DNA from: Rhodospirillaceae bacterium LM-1
Lineage (GTDB): Bacteria; Pseudomonadota; Alphaproteobacteria; Rhodospirillales; WMHbin7
Reading direction: 5' to 3'
NCBI GenBank assembly: GCA_902725215.1
Contig: CACUVI010000025.1
Coordinates: forward strand, 292,326-356,325
Length of the DNA stretch: 64,000 nucleotides
Notes under the pieces: generated by a model
The model's input: the letters and a program-made list of their open reading frames with translations, nothing else
What the model was told of the DNA's origin: nothing
Databases searched by the model: none
In this document: in pieces, positions 1-9,088 of the stretch
How the letters are laid out: each line of letters opens with the position of its first letter
Position numbering within the stretch: position 1 is the stretch's first letter
Translations under genes and position numbers: made by a program

Positions 1-1
1 C

Positions 2-109
2 TGCGGACAGTTGCGTTCGGAAAGCGTTCGCGAACGGCAATCGCTGGCCAAAGCGAGACGCGAAGCGGGAATCTTGGAAGAGCCGCACGCCCCCGCTTCG
101 TCCGACTGA
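2..109 (+). CDS. C-terminal tail of an unidentified protein (partial, 5' end outside window)
   Basis: Frame 2 is open from the left edge to a TGA at 107-109 and encodes about 35 residues rich in Arg, Glu, Lys and Ala, ending in a Pro/Ala/Ser-rich tail. The composition looks like a real hydrophilic protein C-terminus, but there is too little to assign a family. Frame 1 also stays open across this stretch, so the reading frame itself is an inference. Confidence 0.4.
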   Translation, partial: CGQLRSESVRERQSLAKARREAGILEEPHAPASSD

Positions 110-158
110 CGGATACGCGCTTAAAAGACCAACGGAATCATGCGAAACCAAGTTGGAC

Positions 159-186
159 TTGTCGTCTGACGGGGAGGGCGTATAGT
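159..186 (+). promoter_or_regulatory. Candidate sigma70 promoter for the radical SAM gene
   Basis: TTGTCG at 159-164 and TATAGT at 181-186 are separated by 16 bp, about 80 bp upstream of the ATG at 264. The leader is AT-richer than the surrounding DNA. No strong Shine-Dalgarno sequence precedes the ATG. Visual match only. Confidence 0.4.
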
Positions 187-263
187 CGTTTCAGAGAAAA
201 ATGGCAAATATTGTCATGATAAAGAGCGAAGTGACTCTTGAGCGACAGTTAAACAGCAAATAA

Positions 264-1088
264 ATGACACAAAATGGACCATGCGCCCTTCCATTTCTTG
301 AAATGGACTTGGCATTTTCTTGCGACCTGGCCTGCTCGGGCTGCACGCATTACTCGAATTATGGCAATAAGGGTCATGTTTCTTTTGACATCGGCGAGAA
401 ATGGTTGCGCGCTTGGGCTGGGCGCCTGACCCCTGGCACGTTTTCAATGCTGGGCGGCGAGCCGATGTTCAATCCTGACCTGCTGTCCTATTTGCGTCTG
501 GCTTATGAATTATGGCCCGAATCCGAACGGGTCCTCATCAGCAATGGGCTTAACCATGCCCGCCATCCCAAGCTGTTCGAAACCCTGGCGACGACCCACA
601 CAAGGCTGGACGTCAGTTTTCATTCCTACAAGGACATTCAATATCTGGACCAGTTCAACCAGTCGCTGGTCGAGATCGAACGCCAGCGCCAACGTCTGGG
701 ATTCATGCTTGGCTACAGGCCCAGCGAATTCACCTTTTACCGCACCTATCAGGGCGAGGGGGCTTCGATGCGGCCCTACGCGCAGAACGACCCCTTGACT
801 TCCTGGACAGTCTGTTTGGGCAAGCAGTGCATGACGTTGCATCGCGGGTGCTTGTGGAAGTGCCCCCCGCTGGCCTTTCTGGAGCTGGCGGCGGCCCGTT
901 TTGGCCTCGACAAGGTCAAGGAATGGCAGCCCTATCTGGCGTACCAACCCTTGGCGCCATCCGCAAGCGACGCTGAACTGGACGCGTTTTTAAGGCGAGA
1001 AGAGGAATCTTGCTGCGCCATGTGTCCGACGCGCTACGAATACCAAGAGCATGGGCTGGTCTCGCGTTTGGCCAAAAGGATGGCCTGA
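264..1088 (+). CDS. Radical SAM protein with extra cysteine clusters
   Basis: A 274-residue protein with the radical SAM cluster motif CX3CX2C (Cys20, Cys24, Cys27, in CDLACSGC) near the N-terminus, followed by a GGEP motif at residues 64-67 that normally contacts the SAM amino group. The second half has more cysteines (184, 189, 196, 200 and 250, 251, 254), resembling the auxiliary iron-sulfur ligands of SPASM-type enzymes that modify peptides or activate other enzymes. No precursor peptide or substrate gene is recognisable nearby, and argG downstream looks functionally unrelated. The substrate is unknown. Its AT-richer leader suggests possible transfer. The radical SAM assignment is firm; the SPASM-like reading is inference. 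Confidence 0.85.
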   Translation: MTQNGPCALPFLEMDLAFSCDLACSGCTHYSNYGNKGHVSFDIGEKWLRAWAGRLTPGTFSMLGGEPMFNPDLLSYLRLAYELWPESERVLISNGLNHARHPKLFETLATTHTRLDVSFHSYKDIQYLDQFNQSLVEIERQRQRLGFMLGYRPSEFTFYRTYQGEGASMRPYAQNDPLTSWTVCLGKQCMTLHRGCLWKCPPLAFLELAAARFGLDKVKEWQPYLAYQPLAPSASDAELDAFLRREEESCCAMCPTRYEYQEHGLVSRLAKRMA

Positions 1089-1091
1089 CCC

Positions 1092-1119
1092 TTGCGCGCC
1101 CCTTAACTTCGCCTATACT
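1092..1119 (+). promoter_or_regulatory. Candidate argG promoter
   Basis: TTGCGC at 1092-1097 and TATACT at 1114-1119 with a 16-bp spacer lie just after the radical SAM stop codon and 37 bp before the argG ATG, consistent with independent transcription of argG. Confidence 0.5.
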
Positions 1120-1156
1120 GCCGCCCGGTTTTCATTCATCCGAAGGCGATTTCCTC

Positions 1157-2377
1157 ATGGCGACAAAGAAAAGCGGCATCAAGAAGGTCGTGCTGGCCTA
1201 TTCCGGTGGCCTTGACACCTCGATCATCCTGCGCTGGCTGCAAGACACCTACGCTTGCGAAGTCGTGACCTTCACCGCCGACATCGGCCAGGGCGAGGAG
1301 TTGGAGCCCGCCCGCAAGAAGGCCGAGATGATGGGCATCAAGGAAATCTACATCGACGACCTGAAGGAAGAGTTCGTTGCCGATTTCGTTTTCCCCATGA
1401 TGCGCGCCAACGCCCTGTATGAAGGCGTCTATCTGCTGGGCACGTCGATCGCGCGCCCCTTGATCGGCAAGCGCCAGATCGAAATCGCGCAAATGACCGG
1501 CGCCGACGCCGTTTGCCATGGCGCGACAGGCAAGGGCAATGATCAGGTGCGTTTCGAACTGACCTATTACGCGCTCAACCCCGGCATCAAGGTCATCGCC
1601 CCCTGGCGCGAATGGGACCTGAATTCGCGCACCAAACTGATCGATTACGCCGAAAAGCATCAGATCCCCATCGCCAAGGACAAGCGCGGCGAGGCCCCCT
1701 ATTCGATGGACGCCAACCTGTTGCACATCTCCTACGAAGGCAAGGCGTTGGAAGATCCCTGGCACGAACCCGACGAGGATATCTGGCGCTTGACCGTGTC
1801 GCCTGAAAAGGCCCCCGACCAGCCGGAATATCTGGAAGTCGATTTCGTGGGCGGCGATGCGGTGGCGGTGAACGGCCAGAAACTTTCGCCCGGCCTGCTG
1901 CTGGCCAAGCTGAACGAGATCGCCGGACGCCATGGCGTGGGACGCCTGGATCTGGTTGAGAACCGTTTCGTCGGCATGAAAAGTCGCGGCGCTTACGAAA
2001 CGCCGGGCGGCACGCTTTTGCACATGGCGCACCGGGCGGTGGAAAGCCTGACCTTGGATCGCGAGGCGGCGCATCTGAAAGACAGCCTGATGCCCCGTTA
2101 TGCCGAGCTGATCTATTACGGCTTCTGGTTCGCGCCCGAGCGCTTGGCCCTGCAGGCCCTGATCGACAAGACGCAAGAGCGCGTCACCGGCACGGCTAGG
2201 CTGAAGCTGTATAAGGGCAATGCCCGGGTGGTGGGCAGGAAGTCGCCCCACTCGCTCTATCGCCTCGATTACGTCACCTTCGAGGAGGATTCGGTGTACG
2301 ACCAGCACGATGCCGAAGGTTTCATCAAGCTGAACGCTCTGCGCCTGCGCCTAGGCAAGATGGCCGAGGGGAAATAA
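1157..2377 (+). CDS. argG: Argininosuccinate synthase
   Basis: This 406-residue cytosolic enzyme condenses citrulline and aspartate using ATP to form argininosuccinate, the penultimate step of arginine synthesis. The ATP-pyrophosphatase motif SGGLDTS is at residues 16-22, and the full family length is present. The ATG at 1157 (protein start MATKKSG) is chosen over an in-frame upstream ATG at 1010, because the extra 49 codons overlap the radical SAM gene and lie upstream of the candidate promoter. No other arg gene is adjacent. Confidence 0.97.
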   Translation: MATKKSGIKKVVLAYSGGLDTSIILRWLQDTYACEVVTFTADIGQGEELEPARKKAEMMGIKEIYIDDLKEEFVADFVFPMMRANALYEGVYLLGTSIARPLIGKRQIEIAQMTGADAVCHGATGKGNDQVRFELTYYALNPGIKVIAPWREWDLNSRTKLIDYAEKHQIPIAKDKRGEAPYSMDANLLHISYEGKALEDPWHEPDEDIWRLTVSPEKAPDQPEYLEVDFVGGDAVAVNGQKLSPGLLLAKLNEIAGRHGVGRLDLVENRFVGMKSRGAYETPGGTLLHMAHRAVESLTLDREAAHLKDSLMPRYAELIYYGFWFAPERLALQALIDKTQERVTGTARLKLYKGNARVVGRKSPHSLYRLDYVTFEEDSVYDQHDAEGFIKLNALRLRLGKMAEGK

Positions 2378-2742
2378 GTCTCTCAAACCGCTAATTTTCT
2401 AGGCCCAAGGGGCCGCGCGCCTGCCCCGCCAATGGCGGGCCAATTGAATAATCGCCTGCAAAGCAGGTGGGCGCGTGAGCCTAGGGCGCTGGAAGCGCCC
2501 GCACGGCGCTTGAGTGCGGTTAATAAGAACATCCTGATACATAAAATTATTTTGCCCTTATATTTTTTGTAGGGTGTTGACCCGGGAAGCCAATTTCGTT
2601 ACCTGTTAAGGTGTTGACGTGCAGGGAAACAAGGGACGCCAGATCCCGACCTGAACAGGGCATCAAGGGCGAGGAGGAGACAGCGTGATGGCTTCAAGCC
2701 GGATAGCGTGGTCCATGCAGGCGAGCCGCAAGGCGGGCCGGG
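2378..2742. other. Intergenic region carrying one hairpin-cassette repeat
   Basis: A 365-bp gap between argG and the acyl-CoA synthetase. Its first half (about 2400-2523) is a run of short hairpins belonging to a repeat family described separately. The second half is AT-rich around 2525-2570 and then loses distinctive features. No convincing gene is present. Either the hairpins or readthrough could serve transcription of the downstream gene; I see no clear promoter. Confidence 0.6.
2400..2523 (-). repeat. Hairpin-cassette repeat, copy B
   Basis: Read on the minus strand it begins with an anchor like CTCAAGCGCCG, then a 7-bp stem hairpin (2484-2490 with 2494-2500, loop TCC), a linker TAGGCTCACGC, then a CCTGC/GCAGG hairpin (2455-2467) and a CCCGCC/GGCGGG hairpin. 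Linkers match the copies at 4740-4840 and 20764-20950, while stem sequences differ. Confidence 0.65.
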
Positions 2743-4716
2743 ATGGGTTGGATGGTTAGGGGCGCACCTGATCTTTCCGTTCATGACACTTTTCCAAAAC
2801 TGATGCTCTATCACGCCGCCGTCCGGGGCGCGCATCCCGCTTGGCGCGAAAAGGATTTCGGCATCTGGCAGACCTGGAACTGGAGCGAGGTGGCCCAGGA
2901 AGTGCGCGCCTTCGCCATGGGGTTGAAGGCGCTGGGCTTCAGGCGGGGCGATCGTCTGGCCATCGTGGGCGACAACCGGCCCCACCTGTATTGGAGCATG
3001 CTGGCCGCCCAATCGCTGGGCGGGGTGCCGGTGCCGATGTATCAGGATGCCGTGGCCAATGAAATGCGCTATGTGCTCAGCCATGCCGAGGTTCGCTTCG
3101 CCGTGGTCGAGGATCAAGAGCAGGTCGACAAGCTGCTTGAGATCAAAAGCGACTGCGCCACGCTCGATCACATCATTTTCAACGACCCAAGGGGATTGCG
3201 CAATTACTCGCAGCCTTTTCTGACCAGTTTCGCCAAGGTGCAGGAGCTGGGACGCGGCGAGGAATCGACGCATCCCGACTTCTTCGAAGACAGCGTCGCC
3301 CAGGGCAAGGCCCAGGATCTGTCGGTCATTCTTTACACCTCGGGCACGACGGGCCAGTCGAAGGGGGTCATGCTGGCCTTTTCGAACGTCATCATGTCGG
3401 CCAAGGGCGCCATCGATTTCGACCGCCTGACCGGCGACGAGGAAGTGTTGGCCTATCTGCCCATGGCCTGGGTGGGCGATCATATCTACTCGTTCGGCGA
3501 ATCCCTGGTCGCGGGCTTTTGCGTGGCCTGCCCGGAAAGTTCGAACACCGTCATGCACGATCTGCGCGAACTGGGTCCCACCTTCTTCTTCGCGCCGCCG
3601 CGCATCTTCGAGAATCTGTTGACCCAGGTGATGATCCGCATGGAAGACGCCGGGCGCATCAAGCGTTCGATGTTTCACTATTTCATGGCGGTGGCTAAAC
3701 GGTGCGGCGCCGCCATTCTGGACGGCAACAAGCAGGTCAGCCTAAGCGACCGCTTGCTTTACGCGCTGGGACGCATCCTTGTTTACGGCCCGCTGTTGAA
3801 CGTGCTGGGCTTTACGCGCATCCGGCTGGCCCATACGGCGGGCGAGGCGATCGGCCCCGACATCTTCCGCTTCTATCGTTCGCTGGGCGTCAACATCAAG
3901 CAGATCTACGGCTCGACCGAGGCCAGCGTCTTCATCACCATTCAGCCCGACGGCATGATCAAGGACGATACGGTGGGCGTGCCCGTGCCCGGCGTGGAAT
4001 TGAAGATGGCCGACAGCGGCGAGGTCTTGTTCAGAAGCCCCGGCGCCTTCCTGGCCTATTTCAAGAACGACGAAGGCACCAAGGCCACCAAGACCGACGA
4101 CGGATGGGTCAGCACCGGTGACGCCGGATTCCTAGACGACGACGGGCACCTGAAAATCATCGACCGCGCCAAGGATGTGGGCAAGCTGAACACGGGCGGC
4201 ATGTTCGCGCCCAAATATATCGAGAACAAGCTGAAGTTCTTCCCCTTCATCAAGGAGGCGGTGGCCTACGGCGATGGGCGCGATTACGTGGCCTGCTTCC
4301 TCAATTTCGACATCGAGGCGGTGGGCAATTGGGCTGAACGCAAGGGGTTGGCCTATTCGGGCTACAACGATCTGGCCTGCAAGCCCGAGGTTTACAGTCT
4401 GCTGGCCGATTGCGTCGATCAGGTGAATCGCGATCTGGCGAACGATCCGCATCTGTCCGCCTCGCAGGTAAAGCGATTCTTGATCCTGCACAAGGAGCTG
4501 GACGCCGACGACGGCGAGCTGACCCGCACGCGCAAGGTTCGCAGGGGCTTCATCGCCGAGAAATACGCCGAGTTGGTGACGGCGCTTTATTCCGGCCAGT
4601 CGCATTGCGACATCGAGGCGCAGGTCACCTTCGAGGATGGCCGCAAGGGCACGATCAAGGCCAATATCGCCATCCAGGACGCGCAGATTTACCAGCCCAT
4701 GAAGAAGGCGGGGTGA
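2743..4716 (+). CDS. AMP-binding long-chain acyl-CoA synthetase family protein
   Basis: A 657-residue ATP-dependent acyl-CoA ligase with the AMP-binding P-loop-like motif YTSGTTG at residues 198-204, a YGSTEAS segment and the TGD motif (STGDAG) typical of the ANL superfamily. Length and domain order fit long-chain fatty acyl-CoA synthetases such as FadD15-type enzymes. It opens a gene block with a five-component ABC importer and a second ligase-like gene, so it may activate the imported acid; the substrate is not determined by sequence alone. An alternative in-frame ATG is at 2752. A hairpin-rich spacer separates it from the ABC ATPase gene. Confidence 0.85.
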   Translation: MGWMVRGAPDLSVHDTFPKLMLYHAAVRGAHPAWREKDFGIWQTWNWSEVAQEVRAFAMGLKALGFRRGDRLAIVGDNRPHLYWSMLAAQSLGGVPVPMYQDAVANEMRYVLSHAEVRFAVVEDQEQVDKLLEIKSDCATLDHIIFNDPRGLRNYSQPFLTSFAKVQELGRGEESTHPDFFEDSVAQGKAQDLSVILYTSGTTGQSKGVMLAFSNVIMSAKGAIDFDRLTGDEEVLAYLPMAWVGDHIYSFGESLVAGFCVACPESSNTVMHDLRELGPTFFFAPPRIFENLLTQVMIRMEDAGRIKRSMFHYFMAVAKRCGAAILDGNKQVSLSDRLLYALGRILVYGPLLNVLGFTRIRLAHTAGEAIGPDIFRFYRSLGVNIKQIYGSTEASVFITIQPDGMIKDDTVGVPVPGVELKMADSGEVLFRSPGAFLAYFKNDEGTKATKTDDGWVSTGDAGFLDDDGHLKIIDRAKDVGKLNTGGMFAPKYIENKLKFFPFIKEAVAYGDGRDYVACFLNFDIEAVGNWAERKGLAYSGYNDLACKPEVYSLLADCVDQVNRDLANDPHLSASQVKRFLILHKELDADDGELTRTRKVRRGFIAEKYAELVTALYSGQSHCDIEAQVTFEDGRKGTIKANIAIQDAQIYQPMKKAG

Positions 4717-4739
4717 GATGATGGCTATGACAATCGATA

Positions 4740-4840
4740 AGATGGAGCGCAGCGACTGGGCGCAAACGCGCCCCGCGAGCCTACGCGCGAGCGCAAGCCA
4801 AGCGAACGGAGTGAGCGCCCGGCGTCTGAGGGACTGCAAA
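4740..4840 (-). repeat. Hairpin-cassette repeat, copy C
   Basis: Sits between the acyl-CoA synthetase and the ABC ATPase gene. On the minus strand it carries the anchor CCCTCAGACGCCGGGCG, a TCC-loop hairpin, a TTGGCTTGCGC linker, a TAGGCTCGC segment and a perfect GGGCGC/GCGCCC hairpin (4758-4763 with 4768-4773). Its anchor end abuts the ribosome-binding region of the gene at 4840, so it may influence expression of that gene. Confidence 0.6.
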
Positions 4841-5631
4841 TGAGCGTTAGCGAAAAACAAATCGGCGACGTGATTTTGCGCTGCGACAACATCAGCCTGT
4901 CCTTCGGCGGCGTGCGCGCTCTCACCAACATTTCGATCGACGTGCGCGAGCACGAGATTTTGGCCATCATCGGCCCCAACGGGGCGGGCAAAAGCTCGAT
5001 GCTGAACGTCATCAACGGCGTTTACCATCCGCAGGAAGGTTCCGTGACCTATCAGGGTCAGACAAGGCGCGCCATGAAGCCGCACGAAACGGCCAGGCAC
5101 GGCATCGCCCGCACCTTCCAGAACATCGCCTTGTTCAAGGGCATGAGCGTTCTCGACAACATCATGACCGGTCGCTACACCAAGATGAAGCGCAACTTCT
5201 TGTGGCAGGCCTTGTATGTGGGACCCAACTTGAAGGAAGAGATCGAGCATCGCGAAGTGTGCGAGCGCGTCATCGATTTCCTGCAAATCGAGAATATCCG
5301 CAAGACACCGGTGGGCCGTCTGCCCTACGGCTTGCAAAAGCGCGTCGAGCTGGGCCGGGCGCTGGCCGCCGAGCCGCAACTGCTGCTGCTCGACGAGCCG
5401 ATGGCGGGCATGAATGTCGAGGAAAAAGAGGACATGTGCCGCTTTATCCTGGACGTCAACGACGAGTTCGGCACCACCATCGTGCTGATCGAGCACGACA
5501 TGGGGGTGGTGATGGACATCTCGGATCGCGTGGCCGTGCTCGACTACGGCAAAAAAATCGCCGACGGCTCGCCCGCCGAGGTGCGCGCCAACCAAGATGT
5601 CATCGACGCCTATCTCGGCGTGGCGCATTGA
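4840..5631 (+). CDS. Branched-chain-type ABC transporter ATPase (LivG-like)
   Basis: A 263-residue cytoplasmic ATPase subunit with Walker A GPNGAGKSS, the LivG-type LPYGLQKRVELGRAL signature, Walker B LLLLDEP and the switch histidine in IEHDM. It would power the two permeases encoded directly downstream. The start at 4840 has GAGGG about 9 bp upstream, which belongs to the end of the hairpin repeat. The HAAT family moves branched-chain amino acids, amides, urea and also aromatic or other carboxylic acids. The flanking acyl-CoA ligases argue for an acid rather than an amino acid here, but this is inference. Confidence 0.9.
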   Translation: MSVSEKQIGDVILRCDNISLSFGGVRALTNISIDVREHEILAIIGPNGAGKSSMLNVINGVYHPQEGSVTYQGQTRRAMKPHETARHGIARTFQNIALFKGMSVLDNIMTGRYTKMKRNFLWQALYVGPNLKEEIEHREVCERVIDFLQIENIRKTPVGRLPYGLQKRVELGRALAAEPQLLLLDEPMAGMNVEEKEDMCRFILDVNDEFGTTIVLIEHDMGVVMDISDRVAVLDYGKKIADGSPAEVRANQDVIDAYLGVAH

Positions 5632-5647
5632 GATGAGGGGATAGGCA

Positions 5648-6562
5648 ATGACGTCGGACCTGAATTTCTTTTTCGAAGTCCTGTTCGGGGGCCTGCTCTC
5701 GGGCATCATGTATTCGCTGGTCGCCCTTGGCTTCGTGCTGATCTACAAGGCTTCCGGCGTCTTCAATTTCGCGCAAGGCTCGATGGTGCTTTTCGCAGCG
5801 CTCACCTTCGTCGGCATTCTGGAAATGGGCGTGCCCTTCTGGCCCGCCCTGCTGCTGTGCCTGCTGGTCATGATGCTGCTGGCGGTGGGAATCGAGCGCA
5901 TCGTGTTGCGCCCCTTGGTCAACCAGCCGCCCATAGCGCTTTTCATGGCTACCATCGGATTGTCCTATCTGCTTGAGGGATTGGGTCAGGGCATTTGGGG
6001 CACGCAGGTGCGCGCCCTCGATCTGGGCATCGAGGACCTGCCCAACGAAATGATCCAGGAAGCCCTGGGCATTCAGGTCAGCACCTTCGATCTCTTCTCG
6101 GCCGGCTGCGCCGCCGTTCTGGTGGGCGGATTGGCGCTCTTCTTCAACAAGACCCGCGTTGGCTTGGCGCTGCGCGCCGTGGCCGACGATCATCAGGCGG
6201 CCCTGGCGGTGGGCATTCCGCTTCAGCATGTGTGGGCCATCGTCTGGGCCGCCGCTGGTTTGGTGGCCTTGGTGGCGGGCCTGCTGTGGGGGTCGCGTCT
6301 GGGCGTTCAATTCTCGCTGTCGCTGGTGGCGCTGAAGGCGCTGCCCGTGCTGATCTTGGGCGGCTTCACCTCGGTGGCGGGCGCCATCGTAGGCGGGCTG
6401 ATCATCGGCGCCTCCGAGAAACTGGCTGAAGTCTATATCAGCACCTTCACCGGCGGCGCCGTCGCCGCCATCGAAAACTGGTTCCCCTACATGCTTGCCC
6501 TTCTGTTCCTGCTGGTGCGTCCGCAGGGCCTGTTCGGCGAGAAAATCATCGAGCGGGTGTAA
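5648..6562 (+). CDS. Branched-chain-type ABC transporter permease (LivH-like)
   Basis: A 304-residue inner-membrane protein made mostly of hydrophobic segments, with the LivH-family N-terminal pattern GIMYSLVALGFVLIYKASG and a central LRAVADD motif that contacts the ATPase. It is 16 bp downstream of the LivG-like gene, preceded by GAGGGG, and only 2 bp before the second permease gene, so the permeases are probably cotranslated. Confidence 0.9.
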   Translation: MTSDLNFFFEVLFGGLLSGIMYSLVALGFVLIYKASGVFNFAQGSMVLFAALTFVGILEMGVPFWPALLLCLLVMMLLAVGIERIVLRPLVNQPPIALFMATIGLSYLLEGLGQGIWGTQVRALDLGIEDLPNEMIQEALGIQVSTFDLFSAGCAAVLVGGLALFFNKTRVGLALRAVADDHQAALAVGIPLQHVWAIVWAAAGLVALVAGLLWGSRLGVQFSLSLVALKALPVLILGGFTSVAGAIVGGLIIGASEKLAEVYISTFTGGAVAAIENWFPYMLALLFLLVRPQGLFGEKIIERV

Positions 6563-6564
6563 GC

Positions 6565-7632
6565 ATGCTCTATCGCGAATCAGGACAGTTCAAAACCAGC
6601 TATCGGGCCGATCAAGCCATCTTTCCCATTCGCCAGGACCGCATCGCCCTTATGGTCCTGCTGGCGGTGGTCTTCATTCTGGTGCCATTCGTGGCGGATG
6701 AATATTGGTTGGGGTCGATTCTGACGCCGCTTCTGGTGCTGTCGCTGGCGGCCATCGGCCTCAACATCCTGACCGGCTATGCCGGGCAGTTGTCGCTGGG
6801 CACGGCGGGCTTCATGGCGGTGGGGGCTTTCGCCGCCTACAATCTCAATCTGCGCGTTCCCGAACTGCCGCTGATCGTCGATTTCCTGCTGGCTGGCGTC
6901 TTCGCCGCCCTGGTGGGCATGGTGTTCGGCCTGCCCAGCTTACGCATCAAGGGCTTCTATTTGGCGGTGGCCACGCTGGCCGCCCAGTTCTTCATCGAAT
7001 GGGTCTTCACCCATGTCGGCTGGTTCACCAACTATTCGTCGTCGGGCGTCATTTCGGCGCCGCCGATGGTGATCATGGGCGTGACAGTCGATTCCGCCGT
7101 CGAGAAATACCTGCTGACGCTGGTCATGGTGGCGGTTCTGGCCTTGGCCGCCAAGAACATGGTGCGTTCGCGCATCGGACGCTCCTGGATGGCGGTGCGC
7201 GACAAGGACGTGTCGGCCGAGGTGATCGGCATTCCCTTGCTGGCCACCAAGCTGTCGGCCTTCGGCATCAGCTCGTTCTATTGCGGCGTGGCGGGCGCGC
7301 TTTGGACCTATTGCTATCTGGGCACCGTGGAACCGGCGGCCTTCGATCTCAGCCGCTCGTTCCAGGTTCTGTTTATGATCATCATCGGCGGCGTGGGGTC
7401 GATCCTGGGCAGTTTCCTGGGGGCGGGTTTCATCGTGCTGCTGCCTATCTTGCTCAACAACATCGCGGCGATGATCGGGCACGGCACGCTTCAGGCCGAT
7501 ACGATGGCCAATCTGGAACACATCATTTTCGGCGGCCTGATCATCTTCTTTTTGATCGTCGAGCCGCACGGCTTGGCCAGGCTTTGGCAGATCGCCAAGG
7601 AAAAGCTGAGATTGTGGCCGTTCCCGTATTGA
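6565..7632 (+). CDS. Branched-chain-type ABC transporter permease (LivM-like)
   Basis: A 355-residue inner-membrane permease with LivM-type features: a hydrophilic N-terminus of about 30 residues, many membrane segments, NILTGYAGQLSLGTAGFMAVG in the first half and the cytoplasmic coupling stretch WMAVRDKDVSAEVIGI. It pairs with the LivH-like subunit to form the channel. Confidence 0.9.
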   Translation: MLYRESGQFKTSYRADQAIFPIRQDRIALMVLLAVVFILVPFVADEYWLGSILTPLLVLSLAAIGLNILTGYAGQLSLGTAGFMAVGAFAAYNLNLRVPELPLIVDFLLAGVFAALVGMVFGLPSLRIKGFYLAVATLAAQFFIEWVFTHVGWFTNYSSSGVISAPPMVIMGVTVDSAVEKYLLTLVMVAVLALAAKNMVRSRIGRSWMAVRDKDVSAEVIGIPLLATKLSAFGISSFYCGVAGALWTYCYLGTVEPAAFDLSRSFQVLFMIIIGGVGSILGSFLGAGFIVLLPILLNNIAAMIGHGTLQADTMANLEHIIFGGLIIFFLIVEPHGLARLWQIAKEKLRLWPFPY

Positions 7633-7692
7633 CGAATAGTAAAACAAGAGCAACATCACGAAGCAGGCGAATTAACTTTGGGAGGAAATAAA

Positions 7693-9024
7693 ATGAAGAA
7701 GTCCGTATTTGCCAGTCTGGCCCTTGGGGCCGGGCTTATCGCCGGGGTCAGCGCCCCCGTTCCTGCCGTGGCTCAGGCCATGGAACAGTTCATGCCCATC
7801 CCCATCTACCGCACGGGTCCCTATGCCGCGGGCGGCACGGGTTACTTCGGCGGCTTCATGGACTATATGGCGCTGATCAACGAGCGTGACGGCGGCGTCA
7901 ACGGGGTCAAGCTGACCTGGGAAGAATGCGAAACCGCCTATGACAACGCGCGCGGCGTCGAATGCTACGAGCGCCTAAAGGGCAAGGGTCCCACCGGTGC
8001 TTCCATGTTCCATCCGCTGTCGACCGGCATCACCTATTCGACCTTCGAAAAGGGCGCCGCCGACAAGATCCCGGTGGTGTCTTTGGGTTATGGCCGCGGC
8101 GACGCCATGGTCGGCTCGGTCTTTCCCTATCTCTTCCCGCTGGTGACCACCTACTGGTCGCAGAACACGTCGAAGATCAAGTTCATCGGCATGAAGGAAG
8201 GCGGGATGGACAAGCTGAAAGGCAAGAAGATCGTGAACGTCTATCACGATTCGGCCTACGGCAAGGAAACCATCGACATCCTGAACAAGCAGGCCGCGAC
8301 CTACGGTTTCGAAATCAAGCATTTCCCGGTGGCGCATCCCGGCCTTGACCAGAAAGCCATCTGGTTGCAGATCAAGCAGATCGCCCCCGATTGGGTCATC
8401 TTGCGCGGCTGGGGCGTCATGAACCCCACGGCGATCAAGGAAGCGGCCCGCATCGGTTTCTCGCGCGAGAAGATGCTGGGCGTCTGGTGGTCGGGTTCCG
8501 AAGAAGACATGCGTCCGGCTGGAACGGCCGCCAAGGGCTTCATCGCCGCTGGCTTCAACCCGCCCGGCAAGGACTTCCAGGTCATTAAGGACATTGAGAA
8601 GGTCGTGCATGCCAAGAAGAAGGGCAACATCGAGTCTGATCGCGTCGGCACGGTTTACTACAACCGCGGCGTCGTGACCGGCATTCTCTCGCTGGAGGCC
8701 ATTCGCCTCTCCCAGGAGAAATTCGGCAAGAAGCCTCTCACCGGCGAGCAGATCCAGTGGGGTCTCGAGCATCTCAATCTCACGCCGGCGCGCATCAAGG
8801 CGCTGGGCGCCGAGGGTTTGGTGCAGCCGATCAAGACGTCATGCGCCGACCATGAAGGCGGCGGCGCGGTCAAGTTCTCGCAGTGGGACGGCAACCAGTG
8901 GAAGATCGTTTCCGACTGGATCGAAGCCGACAAGGGCTTGGTGCGTCCGCTGGCCGAGGAATCGGCCATGAAGTACGCCAAGGAAAAGGGCATCACGCCG
9001 CGTGACTGCTCGAAGGAAATGTAA
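7693..9024 (+). CDS. Periplasmic substrate-binding protein of the HAAT-type ABC importer
   Basis: A 443-residue protein with a typical Sec signal peptide (MKKS, hydrophobic core, AVAQA cleavage region near residues 26-30), followed by a type I periplasmic-binding fold like LivJ relatives. The start at 7693 is chosen because GGAGGAAATAAA immediately precedes it. It captures ligand and delivers it to the permeases. It is longer than classical LivJ (about 370 residues), as is common in paralogues that bind non-amino-acid ligands. Confidence 0.88.
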   Translation: MKKSVFASLALGAGLIAGVSAPVPAVAQAMEQFMPIPIYRTGPYAAGGTGYFGGFMDYMALINERDGGVNGVKLTWEECETAYDNARGVECYERLKGKGPTGASMFHPLSTGITYSTFEKGAADKIPVVSLGYGRGDAMVGSVFPYLFPLVTTYWSQNTSKIKFIGMKEGGMDKLKGKKIVNVYHDSAYGKETIDILNKQAATYGFEIKHFPVAHPGLDQKAIWLQIKQIAPDWVILRGWGVMNPTAIKEAARIGFSREKMLGVWWSGSEEDMRPAGTAAKGFIAAGFNPPGKDFQVIKDIEKVVHAKKKGNIESDRVGTVYYNRGVVTGILSLEAIRLSQEKFGKKPLTGEQIQWGLEHLNLTPARIKALGAEGLVQPIKTSCADHEGGGAVKFSQWDGNQWKIVSDWIEADKGLVRPLAEESAMKYAKEKGITPRDCSKEM

Positions 9025-9088
9025 AGCCTAAGCGGGCGCGGGGCCTTTGGGTTCCGCGCCCGATCTTTGTCGAATGAAGGAGCCGACC

